DNA of 64,000 nucleotides from Beijerinckiaceae bacterium (GCA_947452455.1 CANGBX010000004.1:231653-295652); one strand, 5' to 3'; shown: positions 37,044-47,253, counted from the stretch's first letter. The notes: generated from the letters alone by a model not told the origin. Translations and numbers: made by a program.

Positions 37044-37474
37044 GACCGCCTTTTCCCACAATCCACGCCTGCGCGCTCATTGTGGGTGAAGCGGGGCTCT
37101 TGATCCGCGGGCCCTCGCGCTCCGGCAAATCAAGCCTGACCCTTGAGCTTTTAGCCTTAGCCGAAGCTGAGGGCCGCTTCGCGCGTCTTGTCGCAGATGA
37201 TCGGGTGGGCTTGTTCGTTGAACAGGGCCTGCTGTTTGGCGCCCCACACCCGGCGATTGCCGGTCAGATTGAGCAGCGCGGCAAGGGCATTTTGACCCTG
37301 CCCTATGAGGGCAGGGCGCGGCTCACCCATGTGGTCGATCTGGTCAGCGGGCCCGAAAAGCCGGTCGGCGCGGCCAGCAAAACCATGGTTGAGGGCGTCG
37401 AACTTGACCATTTCGTGATCGCCGCCAGCCTGCCTAAAGCGGTGGCAGCCCACGGGCTCCTCTCGAAAATTTAA
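37040..37474 (+). CDS. hprK: HPr kinase/phosphorylase, short alphaproteobacterial form
   Basis: A 144-residue protein that corresponds to the C-terminal catalytic domain only; Firmicute HprK is about twice as long. Walker A is GPSRSGKSS (24-32), and ADDRVGLF and LPYEGRARLTHVVDLV follow as in the short form. It would phosphorylate HPr on Ser65, present in the ptsH product 0.5 kb downstream. ATG overlaps the chvG stop as ATGA. Confidence 0.9.
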   Translation: MRPPFPTIHACALIVGEAGLLIRGPSRSGKSSLTLELLALAEAEGRFARLVADDRVGLFVEQGLLFGAPHPAIAGQIEQRGKGILTLPYEGRARLTHVVDLVSGPEKPVGAASKTMVEGVELDHFVIAASLPKAVAAHGLLSKI

Positions 37475-37597
37475 GGGTGTGCGCAAGCCAGCCTGCGCAT
37501 TTCGCTTGCCAATTTCCTCGCAACGCACAAAATGGCGTCCCTCGGCCAAGGCTTGACCTTAAGTCTAGGCCAAAACGTTGCAGGAAGTGTGAACCTG

Positions 37598-37999
37598 ATG
37601 ATCGGCATGGTCCTAGTGACCCACGGCCATCTCGCGACTGAGTTTCGCGCGGCTTTGGAACATGTCGTCGGTCCGCAAAAGCAGATCGAGACAATAACCA
37701 TCGGCCCGGAAGACGATATGGAGCAACGCCGCAAAGATATTATGGCGGCGGTGACTCATGTCGATACGGGCGGCGGCGTCGTCGTGTTGACCGATATGTT
37801 CGGCGGCACACCCTCCAATCTCGCCATTTCCGTTATGGAAGGTCCGAAGGTTGATGTGGTTGCCGGCATTAACTTGCCCATGCTGATCAAACTCGCCTCG
37901 GTGCGTGAAGAGGCAAGCCTTGAGCAGGCCGTCATTCAAGCGCAGGATGCGGGTCGCAAATATATTTCTGTCGCGAGCCGGATTCTGAACGGGAAATGA
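37598..37999 (+). CDS. PTS EIIA component of the mannose family (regulatory)
   Basis: A 133-residue EIIA(Man)-type protein. The phospho-acceptor is His9 in VLVTHGHLA, and DMFGGTPSNLA near 67-77 is the second family motif. The ATG at 37598 is chosen because AGGAAG lies 10 bases upstream and the first beta strand begins there. No EIIB/EIIC sugar permease is present, so it is probably a regulatory phospho-relay protein, like ManX/PtsM of Rhizobiales. It overlaps ptsH by four bases. Confidence 0.9.
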   Translation: MIGMVLVTHGHLATEFRAALEHVVGPQKQIETITIGPEDDMEQRRKDIMAAVTHVDTGGGVVVLTDMFGGTPSNLAISVMEGPKVDVVAGINLPMLIKLASVREEASLEQAVIQAQDAGRKYISVASRILNGK

Positions 38000-38322
38000 T
38001 GGATACGACTGAAGACGGGCAACCATGCCCTCCTGCACCCGCTTGCATCGACGGCATTGGCCGCGAAATGCCCATCATCAATCGCAAAGGCCTGCATGCG
38101 CGGGCCACGGCGAAATTCGTTCAATGCGTTGAACAATTCGACGCTGAAGTGACTGTGACACGCTGCGGTGAAACAGTTGGCGGCCTTTCCATTATGGGCA
38201 TTCTGACTTTGGGCGCCGGCATCGGCACGAAGATCACCGTCTGCGCGCGCGGGCCACAAGCGCAAGATTGCATCGATGCGCTCGATGCGCTCGTCGCCGA
38301 TCGTTTCGGCGAAGACGAATAA
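37996..38322 (+). CDS. ptsH: Phosphocarrier protein HPr
   Basis: A 108-residue HPr with an N-terminal extension of about 19 residues. His34 (NRKGLHARA) is the site phosphorylated by Enzyme I, and Ser65 (GGLSIMGI) is the regulatory site phosphorylated by HprK; both are exactly 31 residues apart, as in classical HPr (15 and 46). Enzyme I is not in the window. The gene is last in the chvI-ptsH run; its stop lies two bases from the end of convergent pgi. Confidence 0.95.
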   Translation: MMDTTEDGQPCPPAPACIDGIGREMPIINRKGLHARATAKFVQCVEQFDAEVTVTRCGETVGGLSIMGILTLGAGIGTKITVCARGPQAQDCIDALDALVADRFGEDE

Positions 38323-38324
38323 GT

Positions 38325-39971
38325 TTAATCTGCAATCAGTGAGCGCCGATAGGCGATGAGACCGGCTGTGCTTGCATCAAGCGCAGACGTCTCCGCTTTG
38401 TCATCGATCACAATGGGCGCAAGGCGATTGCACAATTCCTTGCCGAGCTCCACGCCCCATTGATCGAAGGCGTTAATGTCCCACACCGCCGATTGCACGA
38501 AGACCTTGTGCTCATAAAGCGCCACAAGGCGACCAAGCATTCGCGGATCAAGCCGGTGATAGAGAAACAGGCTCGATGGTCGATTGCCGGCAAAAACCTT
38601 ATGTGGCGCGAGCACCGCGATATCAGCTGCTGACAGGCCCTGTTTACGCAACAAGGTTTCGACTTCTTGCTGCGAACGGCCCTGCATCAGAGCTTCCGAT
38701 TGCGCTAGGCAATTGGCAAAAAGCAGGCGGTGATGCTGCGCATCAGCCTCAATCGGCTCGGCAGCGACGAGAAAATCAACCGGAATAATATCCGTCCCCT
38801 GATGCAACATCTGGAAGAAAGCGTGCTGGCCATTGGTGCCGGGTTCGCCCCAAATGACGGGCGCAGTTGTCATTGTGACAGGTACGCCATGGCGCGTCAC
38901 GGACTTGCCATTTGATTCCATATCGAGCTGTTGCAGATAGGCCGGAAAACGGGCAAGGCGCTGGTCATAGGGGATGACAGCCTGCGCACCAAAACCCCAG
39001 ACATTGCGATACCAAATGCCGATCAGACCCATCAATACGGGGATGTTTTCCTGCAAAGGTGCGTTGACGAAATGATCATCAACTTCATGTCCGCCGCGCA
39101 AGAAATCATCGAAATGTTCGGGACCAATGGCAATGGCCAATGCGAGACCAATCGACGACCAGAGCGAATAACGCCCGCCAACCCAATCCCAGAAACCGAA
39201 AACACGATCCGACTGAATGCCAAATTTTTCGACGAGATCGAGTTTGGTGGAGACGGCCGCAAAATGATCGCCAACCGCTTTCTCACCCAAGCTTGCAGCC
39301 ACACGCGCACGCGCACTTTGCGCATTGGCCATGGTTTCTTGTGTGGTGAAGGTCTTTGACGAGATGATGAAGAGTGTTGTCGAGAGATCAAGCTTAGCCA
39401 GCGTGTCGGCAAGATCAGCGCCATCGACATTGGAAACAAAATGCGTCGCCAGACCTTTTTTGCCAAAAGGTGACAAAGCGCGTGCAGCCATGGCGGGGCC
39501 AAGATCCGAACCGCCAATGCCGATATTGACAATATCCGTAAACGGCTTGCCGGTTGACCCGCGCACAGAGCCATCGCGCACGCCGCGCGCAAACGCGTAA
39601 AGTTTTTCGCGCATGGCGAAAATGTCGGGCATGACATCACGCCCATCGACCATCACCGCTTTGCCGGAGAAATTGCGCAGAGCCATATGCAGAGCGGGGC
39701 GATGTTCGGTGTTGTTGACCTTTTCGCCCGCAAACAATGCAGCGCGCTTTTCTTCCAGATGCGCGGCGCGCGCCAGCGTGATCAGATGAGCAAGCGTCGC
39801 ATCATTGAGCCGGTGTTTTGAATAATCGAAGAGCAGATCGTGCAGCCGCAGGCTCAGACGCGCAAAGCGATTGGGGTCAGCGGCAAAGAGGCCGGAAATC
39901 GCCTGATGGCCAATCTCGACACGATGGGCCTCAAGCGCGGCCAGCGCCGCCATCACCTGATCCTTAGCCAT
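38325..39971 (-). CDS. pgi: Glucose-6-phosphate isomerase
   Basis: A 548-residue cytoplasmic enzyme interconverting glucose 6-phosphate and fructose 6-phosphate. The signatures are [16 protein letters not shown] (about 150-165), [16 protein letters not shown] (about 265-280), [18 protein letters not shown] with the catalytic Glu, and the C-terminal [10 protein letters not shown]. It is a single gene on the minus strand; the 150 bases upstream separate it from the divergent ABC-F gene. Confidence 0.97.
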   Translation of the reverse strand: MAKDQVMAALAALEAHRVEIGHQAISGLFAADPNRFARLSLRLHDLLFDYSKHRLNDATLAHLITLARAAHLEEKRAALFAGEKVNNTEHRPALHMALRNFSGKAVMVDGRDVMPDIFAMREKLYAFARGVRDGSVRGSTGKPFTDIVNIGIGGSDLGPAMAARALSPFGKKGLATHFVSNVDGADLADTLAKLDLSTTLFIISSKTFTTQETMANAQSARARVAASLGEKAVGDHFAAVSTKLDLVEKFGIQSDRVFGFWDWVGGRYSLWSSIGLALAIAIGPEHFDDFLRGGHEVDDHFVNAPLQENIPVLMGLIGIWYRNVWGFGAQAVIPYDQRLARFPAYLQQLDMESNGKSVTRHGVPVTMTTAPVIWGEPGTNGQHAFFQMLHQGTDIIPVDFLVAAEPIEADAQHHRLLFANCLAQSEALMQGRSQQEVETLLRKQGLSAADIAVLAPHKVFAGNRPSSLFLYHRLDPRMLGRLVALYEHKVFVQSAVWDINAFDQWGVELGKELCNRLAPIVIDDKAETSALDASTAGLIAYRRSLIAD

Positions 39972-40122
39972 TCCAAACTGTCCTTCCGGCGAATCGCGCC
40001 TGTTGAGGCAATCTTGCGCAATCTCATGAGCCCCGCGTTAACGCGCCAATGGTGGCTTCGGGCGGCCGGCTCCTGTATGGAGAAGCCGCGCGCCCTGCGA
40101 CCCTCCCCGGAACCTGATTTTC

Positions 40123-41931
40123 ATGGCCCCTCCTCCGATTCTCCTGCTTCAGGACATCACGCTGACCATTGGCGGCAAGCCGCTTCTGGAGGGGGCGGAG
40201 CTGTCGGTGGGCCCCGGCGAGCGCACCTGCCTGGTCGGGCGCAATGGCTCGGGCAAGTCGACCTTGCTCAAAATCGCCGCCGGACTGATCGAAAAGGATG
40301 GCGGCACACGCTTTTTCCAGCCCGATGCCACTGTGCGCTACCTGCCGCAGGAGCCGGATCTGTCGGGCTTTGCCACGGTTCTGGACTATGTGGAGGCCGG
40401 CCTTGGCCCCAGTGACGAATCCTATCGCTGCCAATATTTGCTGCATGAGCTTGGCATGACCGGCCAAGAAGACCCCGCTCATTTGTCGGGCGGCGAAGCA
40501 CGCCGCGCCGCGCTCGCCCGTGTGCTGGCGCCCGAGCCCGACCTGATTTTCCTCGACGAGCCGACCAACCATCTCGATCTGCCCGCCATCGAATGGCTGG
40601 AAACCGAGCTCGCCTCGCTGCGCTCTGCCCTTGTTCTCATCAGCCATGACCGACGCTTTCTGCAAAATCTCTCGCGGACCACCGTCTGGCTCGACCGCGG
40701 GCGCACCAAGAAACTCGACCGCGGGTTTGGCGAATTTGAGGCATGGCGCGACAAGCTGCTGGAGGAAGAAGAAATCCAGCGCCACAAACTCGACCGGCTC
40801 ATCGTCAATGAGGAACATTGGGTGCGCCACGGTGTGAGCGCGCGGCGCAAGCGCAATATGGGCCGCATGGCGCGCTTGTCTGATTTGCGTAGCGAGCGGC
40901 GTGAAGCGCGCAATTCTGTCGGTGACGTAAAAATCTCCGTCAGCGAAGGCCGCACTTCCGGCAAGCTCGTGCTGGAAGCAGAAGGTATTTCCAAAAGCTA
41001 TGGTGATCGCGCCATCGTCAAAGATTTTTCGCTGCGCCTTTTGCGCGGTGATCGTCTGGGCATTGTCGGACAGAATGGTGCAGGCAAAACAACTTTGCTC
41101 AATCTGATGACCGGTGTGCTGGCACCCGATAGCGGCACAGTGCGGCTCGGTTCAAACCTTGAAATGGCGACGCTGGATCAAAGCCGAAAAACATTGAAGC
41201 CGGAATGGTCTTTGAAAGATGCGCTCACCAATAGCGGTGGCGATTATGTCGAGATCAATGGCGAGAAGAAGCATGTTATCGGCTATATGAAAGACTTTCT
41301 CTTCACACCCGAACAAGCACGCACACCAATCTCGCGCCTGTCGGGTGGTGAACGCGGTCGCCTGATGCTCGCACGCGCCATGTCACTGCCATCGAATTTT
41401 CTGGTGCTGGATGAGCCGACCAATGATCTTGATCTGGAGACGCTCGATCTCTTGCAGGAAATGATCACCGATTACAAAGGCACGGTGATTGTCGTCAGCC
41501 ATGATCGTGATTTTCTCGATCGTGTCGCAACATCAGTGATTGTCGCAGAAGGCGATGGCAAGTGGATTGAATATGCCGGTGGCTATTCCGACATGGTCAA
41601 TCAGCGTGGACAGGGCATCAGCGCGGTGGGTAGCCTGCCACAAAAGGCCAAGAGCCCCGCCAAGCCGGAACGCACCGGGAATGCGCCGAAGAAAGAGAAG
41701 CTCTCCTTCAAGCATAAACATGCGCTGGAAACTTTGCCCGGCCGTATTGCCGAGATGCAAAAGAAGCGCGATCTCCTGACCGCCAAATTGGCCGAGCCCG
41801 GCCTGTATGAACGCGATCGAACGGGCTTCGATAAGACCTCCGCCCTGCTGGCTGAGGCCGAAAAGAAGATTGCGGCTTGGGAAGAAGAATGGCTTGAGCT
41901 GGAAGTGATGCGCGAAGAGCTTGAAGGCTAG
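40123..41931 (+). CDS. ABC-F family ATPase, Uup-like
   Basis: A 602-residue soluble protein with two ABC ATPase domains and no membrane segments. Walker A motifs are GRNGSGKST (near 39-47) and GQNGAGKTT; signatures are LSGGEARRA and LSGGERGRL; Walker B motifs are LIFLDEPTNHLD and FLVLDEPTNDLD. The C-terminal 80 residues are Lys/Glu-rich and form the coiled-coil DNA-binding-like tail typical of Uup. ABC-F proteins act on ribosomes or on DNA intermediates, not in transport. Monocistronic. Confidence 0.88.
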   Translation: MAPPPILLLQDITLTIGGKPLLEGAELSVGPGERTCLVGRNGSGKSTLLKIAAGLIEKDGGTRFFQPDATVRYLPQEPDLSGFATVLDYVEAGLGPSDESYRCQYLLHELGMTGQEDPAHLSGGEARRAALARVLAPEPDLIFLDEPTNHLDLPAIEWLETELASLRSALVLISHDRRFLQNLSRTTVWLDRGRTKKLDRGFGEFEAWRDKLLEEEEIQRHKLDRLIVNEEHWVRHGVSARRKRNMGRMARLSDLRSERREARNSVGDVKISVSEGRTSGKLVLEAEGISKSYGDRAIVKDFSLRLLRGDRLGIVGQNGAGKTTLLNLMTGVLAPDSGTVRLGSNLEMATLDQSRKTLKPEWSLKDALTNSGGDYVEINGEKKHVIGYMKDFLFTPEQARTPISRLSGGERGRLMLARAMSLPSNFLVLDEPTNDLDLETLDLLQEMITDYKGTVIVVSHDRDFLDRVATSVIVAEGDGKWIEYAGGYSDMVNQRGQGISAVGSLPQKAKSPAKPERTGNAPKKEKLSFKHKHALETLPGRIAEMQKKRDLLTAKLAEPGLYERDRTGFDKTSALLAEAEKKIAAWEEEWLELEVMREELEG

Positions 41932-42001
41932 CGCCACTCCCGTCATGATCTCCCTCGAAAGCGAAGGGTGCCGACTATGAGCACCCCGCCGGGAGGTTAA
42001 A

Positions 42002-42991
42002 ATGTCGACATGGTTCCGCGCGCCTGTGGCCGCATCTCTTTTCTGTGCTGTGGCCCTGACCAATGCGCCCGTGATGGCGCAAAGCGGTACGGATTGGCCA
42101 AACCGCACCATTACTTTGGTCGCCCCGCAACCGCCGGGCGGCGGCTTTGACACGGTGGCGCGCGTGCTGGCTGACCGCATGCGCCCGATTTTGGGCCAAT
42201 CGGTCATTGTTGAAAATCGCACGGGAGCCGGCACACGCGTGGGCACGCAATCGGCCGCCAAAGCCCCGGCCGATGGCTATACGCTGATGATTGGTGCGCT
42301 TTCCAATATGGCGCTCAATCCCGGCCTCTATGACAATCTGCCCTATGATCCGATCAAGGATTTCAAACTCGTCGGCATGGCAGTGACCTGGTCTTACACA
42401 TTGGTCGCGCGCAAAGACCTGCCGATGAAAGATTTGAAAGAGGTGATTGCTTACGCCAAGGCCAATCCGGAAAAACTCACCTATGCTTCGGCAGGCTTGG
42501 GTTCGGGCCAGCATATTGCCAGCGCCGTCATGCTGAAACTGGCAGATGCCAAACTCACGCACGTGCCCTATCGCGGATCGCAAGATGCCTATCAGGATAT
42601 TCTGGGCGGTCGCGTTGATCTGTTCTTCGACATTTCTTCTGCTGCCAAATCACAAGTCGATGCCGGCACAGTGAAAGCGCTTGCGGTCTCCTCGAAAGAG
42701 CGCCAGCCTTTCCATGCCAATGTACCGAGTGTGTTTGAGACGGGCGTTGCACCGCTTGATATGGAAAGCTGGTTTGGATTGTTTGCCCCCGCAGGCACAC
42801 CAGAACCTGTGCTCGCAAAATTGCGCGCTGCCATGGCGCAAGTGATGGCCATGCCTGACGTGCAGGAGCTCTTTGCCAAAAGCGGCGGACAGGTTCCGAA
42901 AAACAGCCCAGCCGAGCAAGAAGCCAAAGTGCGCAGCGATATTGAACGCTGGACCAAACTGATCCGCGAAGCGGGCGTAAAAGGCGACTGA
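42002..42991 (+). CDS. TTT receptor, canonical Bug/TctC type
   Basis: A 329-residue periplasmic receptor with a signal peptide ending near VMAQ. The canonical Bug features are present: WPNRTITLVAPQPPGGGFDTVAR, NRTGAGTRVGTQSAAKAPADGYT, LNPGLYDNLPYDPIKDF, and HVPYRGSQDAYQDILGGRVDLFFD (each seen in short pieces). GGGAGG stands 5 bases before the ATG. It is followed 29 bases on by a second, divergent receptor gene with the same orientation and no permease, so the two are probably cotranscribed. Confidence 0.9.
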   Translation: MSTWFRAPVAASLFCAVALTNAPVMAQSGTDWPNRTITLVAPQPPGGGFDTVARVLADRMRPILGQSVIVENRTGAGTRVGTQSAAKAPADGYTLMIGALSNMALNPGLYDNLPYDPIKDFKLVGMAVTWSYTLVARKDLPMKDLKEVIAYAKANPEKLTYASAGLGSGQHIASAVMLKLADAKLTHVPYRGSQDAYQDILGGRVDLFFDISSAAKSQVDAGTVKALAVSSKERQPFHANVPSVFETGVAPLDMESWFGLFAPAGTPEPVLAKLRAAMAQVMAMPDVQELFAKSGGQVPKNSPAEQEAKVRSDIERWTKLIREAGVKGD

Positions 42992-43020
42992 ACAAGAACA
43001 AAGATCTGGGAGGATTATCC

Positions 43021-44061
43021 ATGACCAAATTCAAAAAGTCTTTGCTCTGCGCCACTCTTCTGACATCAGCGCTGTCGGCGACACAGGCCGCAAAAGCAGA
43101 TGCCATTGCCGATTTTTACCGCAGCAAGACAATGCAGATGATCATCGCCACATCGCCAGGCGGTGATTATGACACACGTGGGCGCCTGCTCGCGCGACAT
43201 ATGAATCGTCTTATTCCCGGGGAGCCGACCATTGTCCCGCAAAACATGCCGGGTGGTGTTGGTATCGCTGCCGCCAATCACATGGCCGCGGCTGCACCGC
43301 GCGATGGCACCGTGCTGCATATGCTGATGCAGAATATGCCAGCCCATCAAGCGATCGGCGGGCAGGGCGTGAAATTCGACACACGCAAACTGATCTTTAT
43401 CGGCAACACCACCGACACGCCCAATGTGATCAATTCGTGGTACACGACAGGCATCACCAAAATCGAACAGGTGAAAACGCAAGAGCTGATTGTCGGCGCA
43501 GCCGGAACAGCGACACCTGCGGCCTATTATCCTGCGGCGCTCAATGCGATGGCGGGCACGAAATTCAAAATCGTCGCGGGCTATCCGGGCGGCAATGATG
43601 TCAATCTCGCCATGGAAAAGGGCGAAGTCGGCGGGCGCGGCTCAAACAGCTGGGCCTCCTGGAAGAGCCTCAATCCGAAATGGATTGCTGAGGGCAAGGT
43701 TCATATTCTTGTGCAGATCGGCCTGCAGCGCGCCAAAGACCTGCCCGATGTGCCGCTCCTTTTCGAATTGGCAACCAATGAGGTGGATCGCGAAGTGCTG
43801 CGCTTCATCTCTGCCGACACCGCAATCTCCCGCTCTGCTGTCACCACGCCGGACGTCCCGCCCGAGCGCGTGATTGCCTTGCGCAAAGCCTTTATGGACA
43901 CGATGAAGGACGCCCAGTTTCTTGGCGAAGCCAATAAAATGGGCCTCGATATTTCGCCGCTATCAGGCGAAGCGTCGCAGGCTGTGGCCGATAAGATTGT
44001 GGCATCCCCCTCAGAAGTCATTGAACGGGCTAAGCTTATCCTTGAAGGGACAGGAAAATAG
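43021..44061 (+). CDS. Divergent TctC-like TTT receptor
   Basis: A 346-residue exported protein (signal peptide 1-27, AAKADA). The binding region begins IIATSPGGDYDTRGRLLARHM and continues with IPGEPTIVPQNMPGG, like the receptors at 8.3 and 61.9 kb and unlike the canonical Bug receptor just upstream. A GGGAGG ribosome site precedes the ATG by 7 bases. A second conserved block, VAGYPGGNDVNLAMEKGEVGG, covers the hinge and second lobe. Pairing of one canonical and one divergent receptor without permeases is unusual. Confidence 0.83.
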   Translation: MTKFKKSLLCATLLTSALSATQAAKADAIADFYRSKTMQMIIATSPGGDYDTRGRLLARHMNRLIPGEPTIVPQNMPGGVGIAAANHMAAAAPRDGTVLHMLMQNMPAHQAIGGQGVKFDTRKLIFIGNTTDTPNVINSWYTTGITKIEQVKTQELIVGAAGTATPAAYYPAALNAMAGTKFKIVAGYPGGNDVNLAMEKGEVGGRGSNSWASWKSLNPKWIAEGKVHILVQIGLQRAKDLPDVPLLFELATNEVDREVLRFISADTAISRSAVTTPDVPPERVIALRKAFMDTMKDAQFLGEANKMGLDISPLSGEASQAVADKIVASPSEVIERAKLILEGTGK

Positions 44062-44134
44062 GCCCCGCCGCCGGGTTAACCGCGTGAGGGGAAACTCCTT
44101 GCCCTGACCAGCGGGGGCCTTTAGCACGAAGGGC

Positions 44135-45940
44135 ATGTCAGAAAGTCCTGCCGATAACGACCAATATAGCACCCTCGCACTGCTCAAAAGGCTGTTGCGG
44201 GAGCATGGTCGCCAGCATGTCCGCTCCTACCTGCTTGCCGCGCTTTTGATGAGCATTGGCGCGGGCGCGACTGCGCTTTCGGCCTGGATGCTGAAGCCCG
44301 TGCTCAACAACATGGTGGATGGCGAAGGTTTCAAGACGCTTCAATATCTGGCCGGCGGCGTGACGCTATTGTTCTTCGTGCGCGGTCTGGCGACGTGGGG
44401 CTATCAGGTCGTACTGGCCCGCACGGGCAATCGCATTGTGGCTGGCGTACAGCGCAGGCTCTATGAGCATCTGCTCCAGCAAGATATGCGCTTCTTTCAT
44501 TCGCGCCATTCGACGGAATTGATGACGCATCTTGGCAGCGCGGCAGGCGGTGTTCGCGATGCGCTGCAAGTCGTCATCACAGGTGCAGGCCGCGATGTGC
44601 TGACGCTTGTTGGCCTGATTATCGTGATGATTGTGCAAGACCCAATCATGGCTTTGATTGCTTTGTCGATCATGCCGCTGGGTGGCTATGCGCTCAACCG
44701 GCTCATTCGCCGCGTGCGCCAATCGGCGCGCCGCTCTTTTGCGGGCTCGGCCGTCATTCTCGAAACGATTCAGGAAACGGTGCAGGGCATTCGCATCGTC
44801 AAAAGTTTCAATCTCGAAAATACCATGCGCAAGCGCATGAATGATGCCGTGCGCGAGGTGGAGCGTTCCGTCAATCGCATGGCCATGGGACAAGCCATCT
44901 CCAGCCCGATCTCAGATGCGGTGGCTGGTATTGCAATTGGTGCCGTGATTTTTTATGGCTCGTGGCGCGTGTCGATTGCAGGCGCTGATCCGGGCTCGTT
45001 CTTTTCTTTCGTCGGTGCTTTGCTGATGGCCTATGAGCCCGGCAAAAAACTGGCTCGTCTGCACCTCGACATTCAAGGCGGCCTGACAGGCGCGCGCATG
45101 ATTTACGAAGTGCTTGATACACCTGCGCGAGAAGTCCCGCAGGAAGGCCTGCCGGAACTTCATGTCACCGCGGGACGCATTGCTTTCGATAATGTCCGCT
45201 TCAGCTACCGCGATGGCGAAAGCGTTCTGGATGGCATCAATCTTATTGCCGAACCCAATGCGACAACCGCACTGGTTGGCCCCTCGGGTGGTGGCAAATC
45301 AACCATCATTGCGCTGATCCAGCGCTTCTTCCGACCGGAAGATGGGCGCGTCACCATTGATGGCCAGAATATTATGGATGTTGATCTGGCTTCGCTGCGC
45401 GACAAAATCGCTTTCGTCTCGCAAGATATTTTTCTCTTCCGCGGCACCATCCGCGACAATATTGCCATGGGCAAAGTGGGCGCGAGCGACGACGAAATTA
45501 TCAATGCGGCACGCATGGCCAATGCGCATGATTTCATCATGGGTTTTGCACCCGGCTATGACACGAATGTCGGCGAGCAAGGCGCGCAGCTCTCGGGCGG
45601 TCAACGCCAGCGCATTGCCATTGCGCGCGCTTTTCTGAAAAACGCGCCGATTATTTTGCTTGATGAGCCGACAGCTGCACTCGATTCCGAATCTGAGCGC
45701 GAAGTGCAAAAAGCGCTTGATTCCCTGCGTCATGGGCGCACGACCATTGTCGTCGCCCATCGCCTGCAAACCATCGTCAATTCGGACCGGATCTGCGTGA
45801 TTGAAAATGGTCGTGCGGTTGAAAATGGTACGCATGCTGAATTGATGGCTGCGAAAGGCACCTATCACACATTCTTCGCAACGCAATTTGGTGAAAGCGC
45901 CACACCCGTTAAATTTGGGGCCTCAGCGCGTTCGCACTGA
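44135..45940 (+). CDS. MsbA-like lipid/polysaccharide exporter (ABC half-transporter)
   Basis: A 601-residue half-transporter with an N-terminal six-helix membrane domain (about 30-330) and a C-terminal ATPase: Walker A GPSGGGKST near 386, signature LSGGQRQRIAIARA, Walker B IILLDEPTAALD, H-loop VVAHRL. The membrane domain resembles MsbA, the flippase for lipid A core, and the neighbour on the other strand resembles an O-antigen ligase, which supports a role in lipopolysaccharide or related glycolipid export. The last 32 bases overlap that neighbour. Confidence 0.85.
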   Translation: MSESPADNDQYSTLALLKRLLREHGRQHVRSYLLAALLMSIGAGATALSAWMLKPVLNNMVDGEGFKTLQYLAGGVTLLFFVRGLATWGYQVVLARTGNRIVAGVQRRLYEHLLQQDMRFFHSRHSTELMTHLGSAAGGVRDALQVVITGAGRDVLTLVGLIIVMIVQDPIMALIALSIMPLGGYALNRLIRRVRQSARRSFAGSAVILETIQETVQGIRIVKSFNLENTMRKRMNDAVREVERSVNRMAMGQAISSPISDAVAGIAIGAVIFYGSWRVSIAGADPGSFFSFVGALLMAYEPGKKLARLHLDIQGGLTGARMIYEVLDTPAREVPQEGLPELHVTAGRIAFDNVRFSYRDGESVLDGINLIAEPNATTALVGPSGGGKSTIIALIQRFFRPEDGRVTIDGQNIMDVDLASLRDKIAFVSQDIFLFRGTIRDNIAMGKVGASDDEIINAARMANAHDFIMGFAPGYDTNVGEQGAQLSGGQRQRIAIARAFLKNAPIILLDEPTAALDSESEREVQKALDSLRHGRTTIVVAHRLQTIVNSDRICVIENGRAVENGTHAELMAAKGTYHTFFATQFGESATPVKFGASARSH

Positions 45941-47138
45941 TGCTTTTCGCGCTTGGGCGCTCGGTGCGATATTGCCCCTTCGCAACCAGCGCGAAGAGAA
46001 TACCAACAACCGACAGAATAGTGATCCACCAGATCTGCGCTGTCACAAGTCCCGTCATCGCAATCACGCCACCACACACCAGCGCGCCTTGCAGGAAGCC
46101 GGTCAGAGGCTTAGGCAATTTGGTCGTCGCGTGAAAAGCCAGAAAAACGACTGCGGCCAGCGCAGCGGCACCGATAATGCCAAGCTCATACCAAACTTCA
46201 AAGATAACGCTGCGCGGCATAGCGGCTGGCAAAAAGCCCATTTGGAAGCCGCGTGCCACCGTATCATAGCCATGGCCTGTCAACAGGCGCAGGCCTTCTG
46301 ACATAAACAGTGCCTCTGCTGATTGCATTGAAAGAGCAAAAACATTTGTGCTGGAGCGCAAGAGTGGTGCAATCGCCATAGGAATGGCGGGCGCGAGCAA
46401 AATGAGAATCGCAAACGCAATGCCAATGCCGCGTCCGATTTTCATCTGAGATGAATTGGACAAAGAAAAAACAATTGCGCCAGCCGCCAAAGCACCCAGT
46501 GCGGTTGGCATCCACACTGCAATGATCGCAGCAGAAACGGCAACGGCCAAAAGGCCTGCCGACATCCAGCGATCACGCACAGCCAAGGCTGCGAGTGCGG
46601 GCCAAAGCATCATGCACATGGTCAGCGAGACGCGGTTCAGCGTAGAGGTTTCAATATCCTGCGCGACCGTTGATGGTGCCATGATGGAAAGGATGAGCGT
46701 TGCCAGCGCACCAATGCTCAGACCAAGCGGTAGAAAATAGAGATTGGATGTCTTGCTACGGGTCGGCAAGGCTGCGGCTGTTGCCATGGCAAAGAGCAAA
46801 GTGCCGGCTGTCTTGAAATAACGCTCGCCGGCAATGGCGGTGAACGGCGTCCAGAGCAGACTCAGCAGAGCCCATCCCAAAAGAAAAAATGTCATCAGAC
46901 AGAGCGGCGAAGAAATAGCCGTCGTCAGCCGCTCCATATGCGCGCGCTTCGGGTCCAGCAAGACACCCAGTAGTATCAGCGCCGCGCCCACCGGCATGAG
47001 CGTGAAGATCACACGGCGCGACATGAGCGAGCCTGCCGGCACGCCAATGGCCAGAACCGCCACACCCAAGCGAATGAGCAATGCAGCTGCCTGACGGGCT
47101 GGATTATCGAAAGAGCGGGAGTTTTGTGGATCAGCCAT
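45909..47138 (-). CDS. O-antigen-ligase-like polytopic membrane protein
   Basis: A 409-residue protein with about ten to twelve hydrophobic helices. Around 265-325 it has a longer loop with RLLTGHGYDTVARGFQMGF and VWYELGIIGAAAL, the pattern of the Wzy_C/WaaL ligase family, where glycan is transferred in the periplasm. Sequence conservation is low in this family, so polymerase or ligase cannot be separated. It converges on the MsbA-like gene and overlaps it by 32 bases. Confidence 0.65.
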   Translation of the reverse strand: MADPQNSRSFDNPARQAAALLIRLGVAVLAIGVPAGSLMSRRVIFTLMPVGAALILLGVLLDPKRAHMERLTTAISSPLCLMTFFLLGWALLSLLWTPFTAIAGERYFKTAGTLLFAMATAAALPTRSKTSNLYFLPLGLSIGALATLILSIMAPSTVAQDIETSTLNRVSLTMCMMLWPALAALAVRDRWMSAGLLAVAVSAAIIAVWMPTALGALAAGAIVFSLSNSSQMKIGRGIGIAFAILILLAPAIPMAIAPLLRSSTNVFALSMQSAEALFMSEGLRLLTGHGYDTVARGFQMGFLPAAMPRSVIFEVWYELGIIGAAALAAVVFLAFHATTKLPKPLTGFLQGALVCGGVIAMTGLVTAQIWWITILSVVGILFALVAKGQYRTERPSAKSISANALRPQI

Positions 47139-47253
47139 GGGGTCGGTCAGAAATGAGGATCAAAGGAAAATAGACCTGTGCTGGTTAGGATGATCTTACC
47201 GAAACTTGGGGCCTGATGCTGTGGACCCATACCACAGGTCGGTCAAAAGCGCG

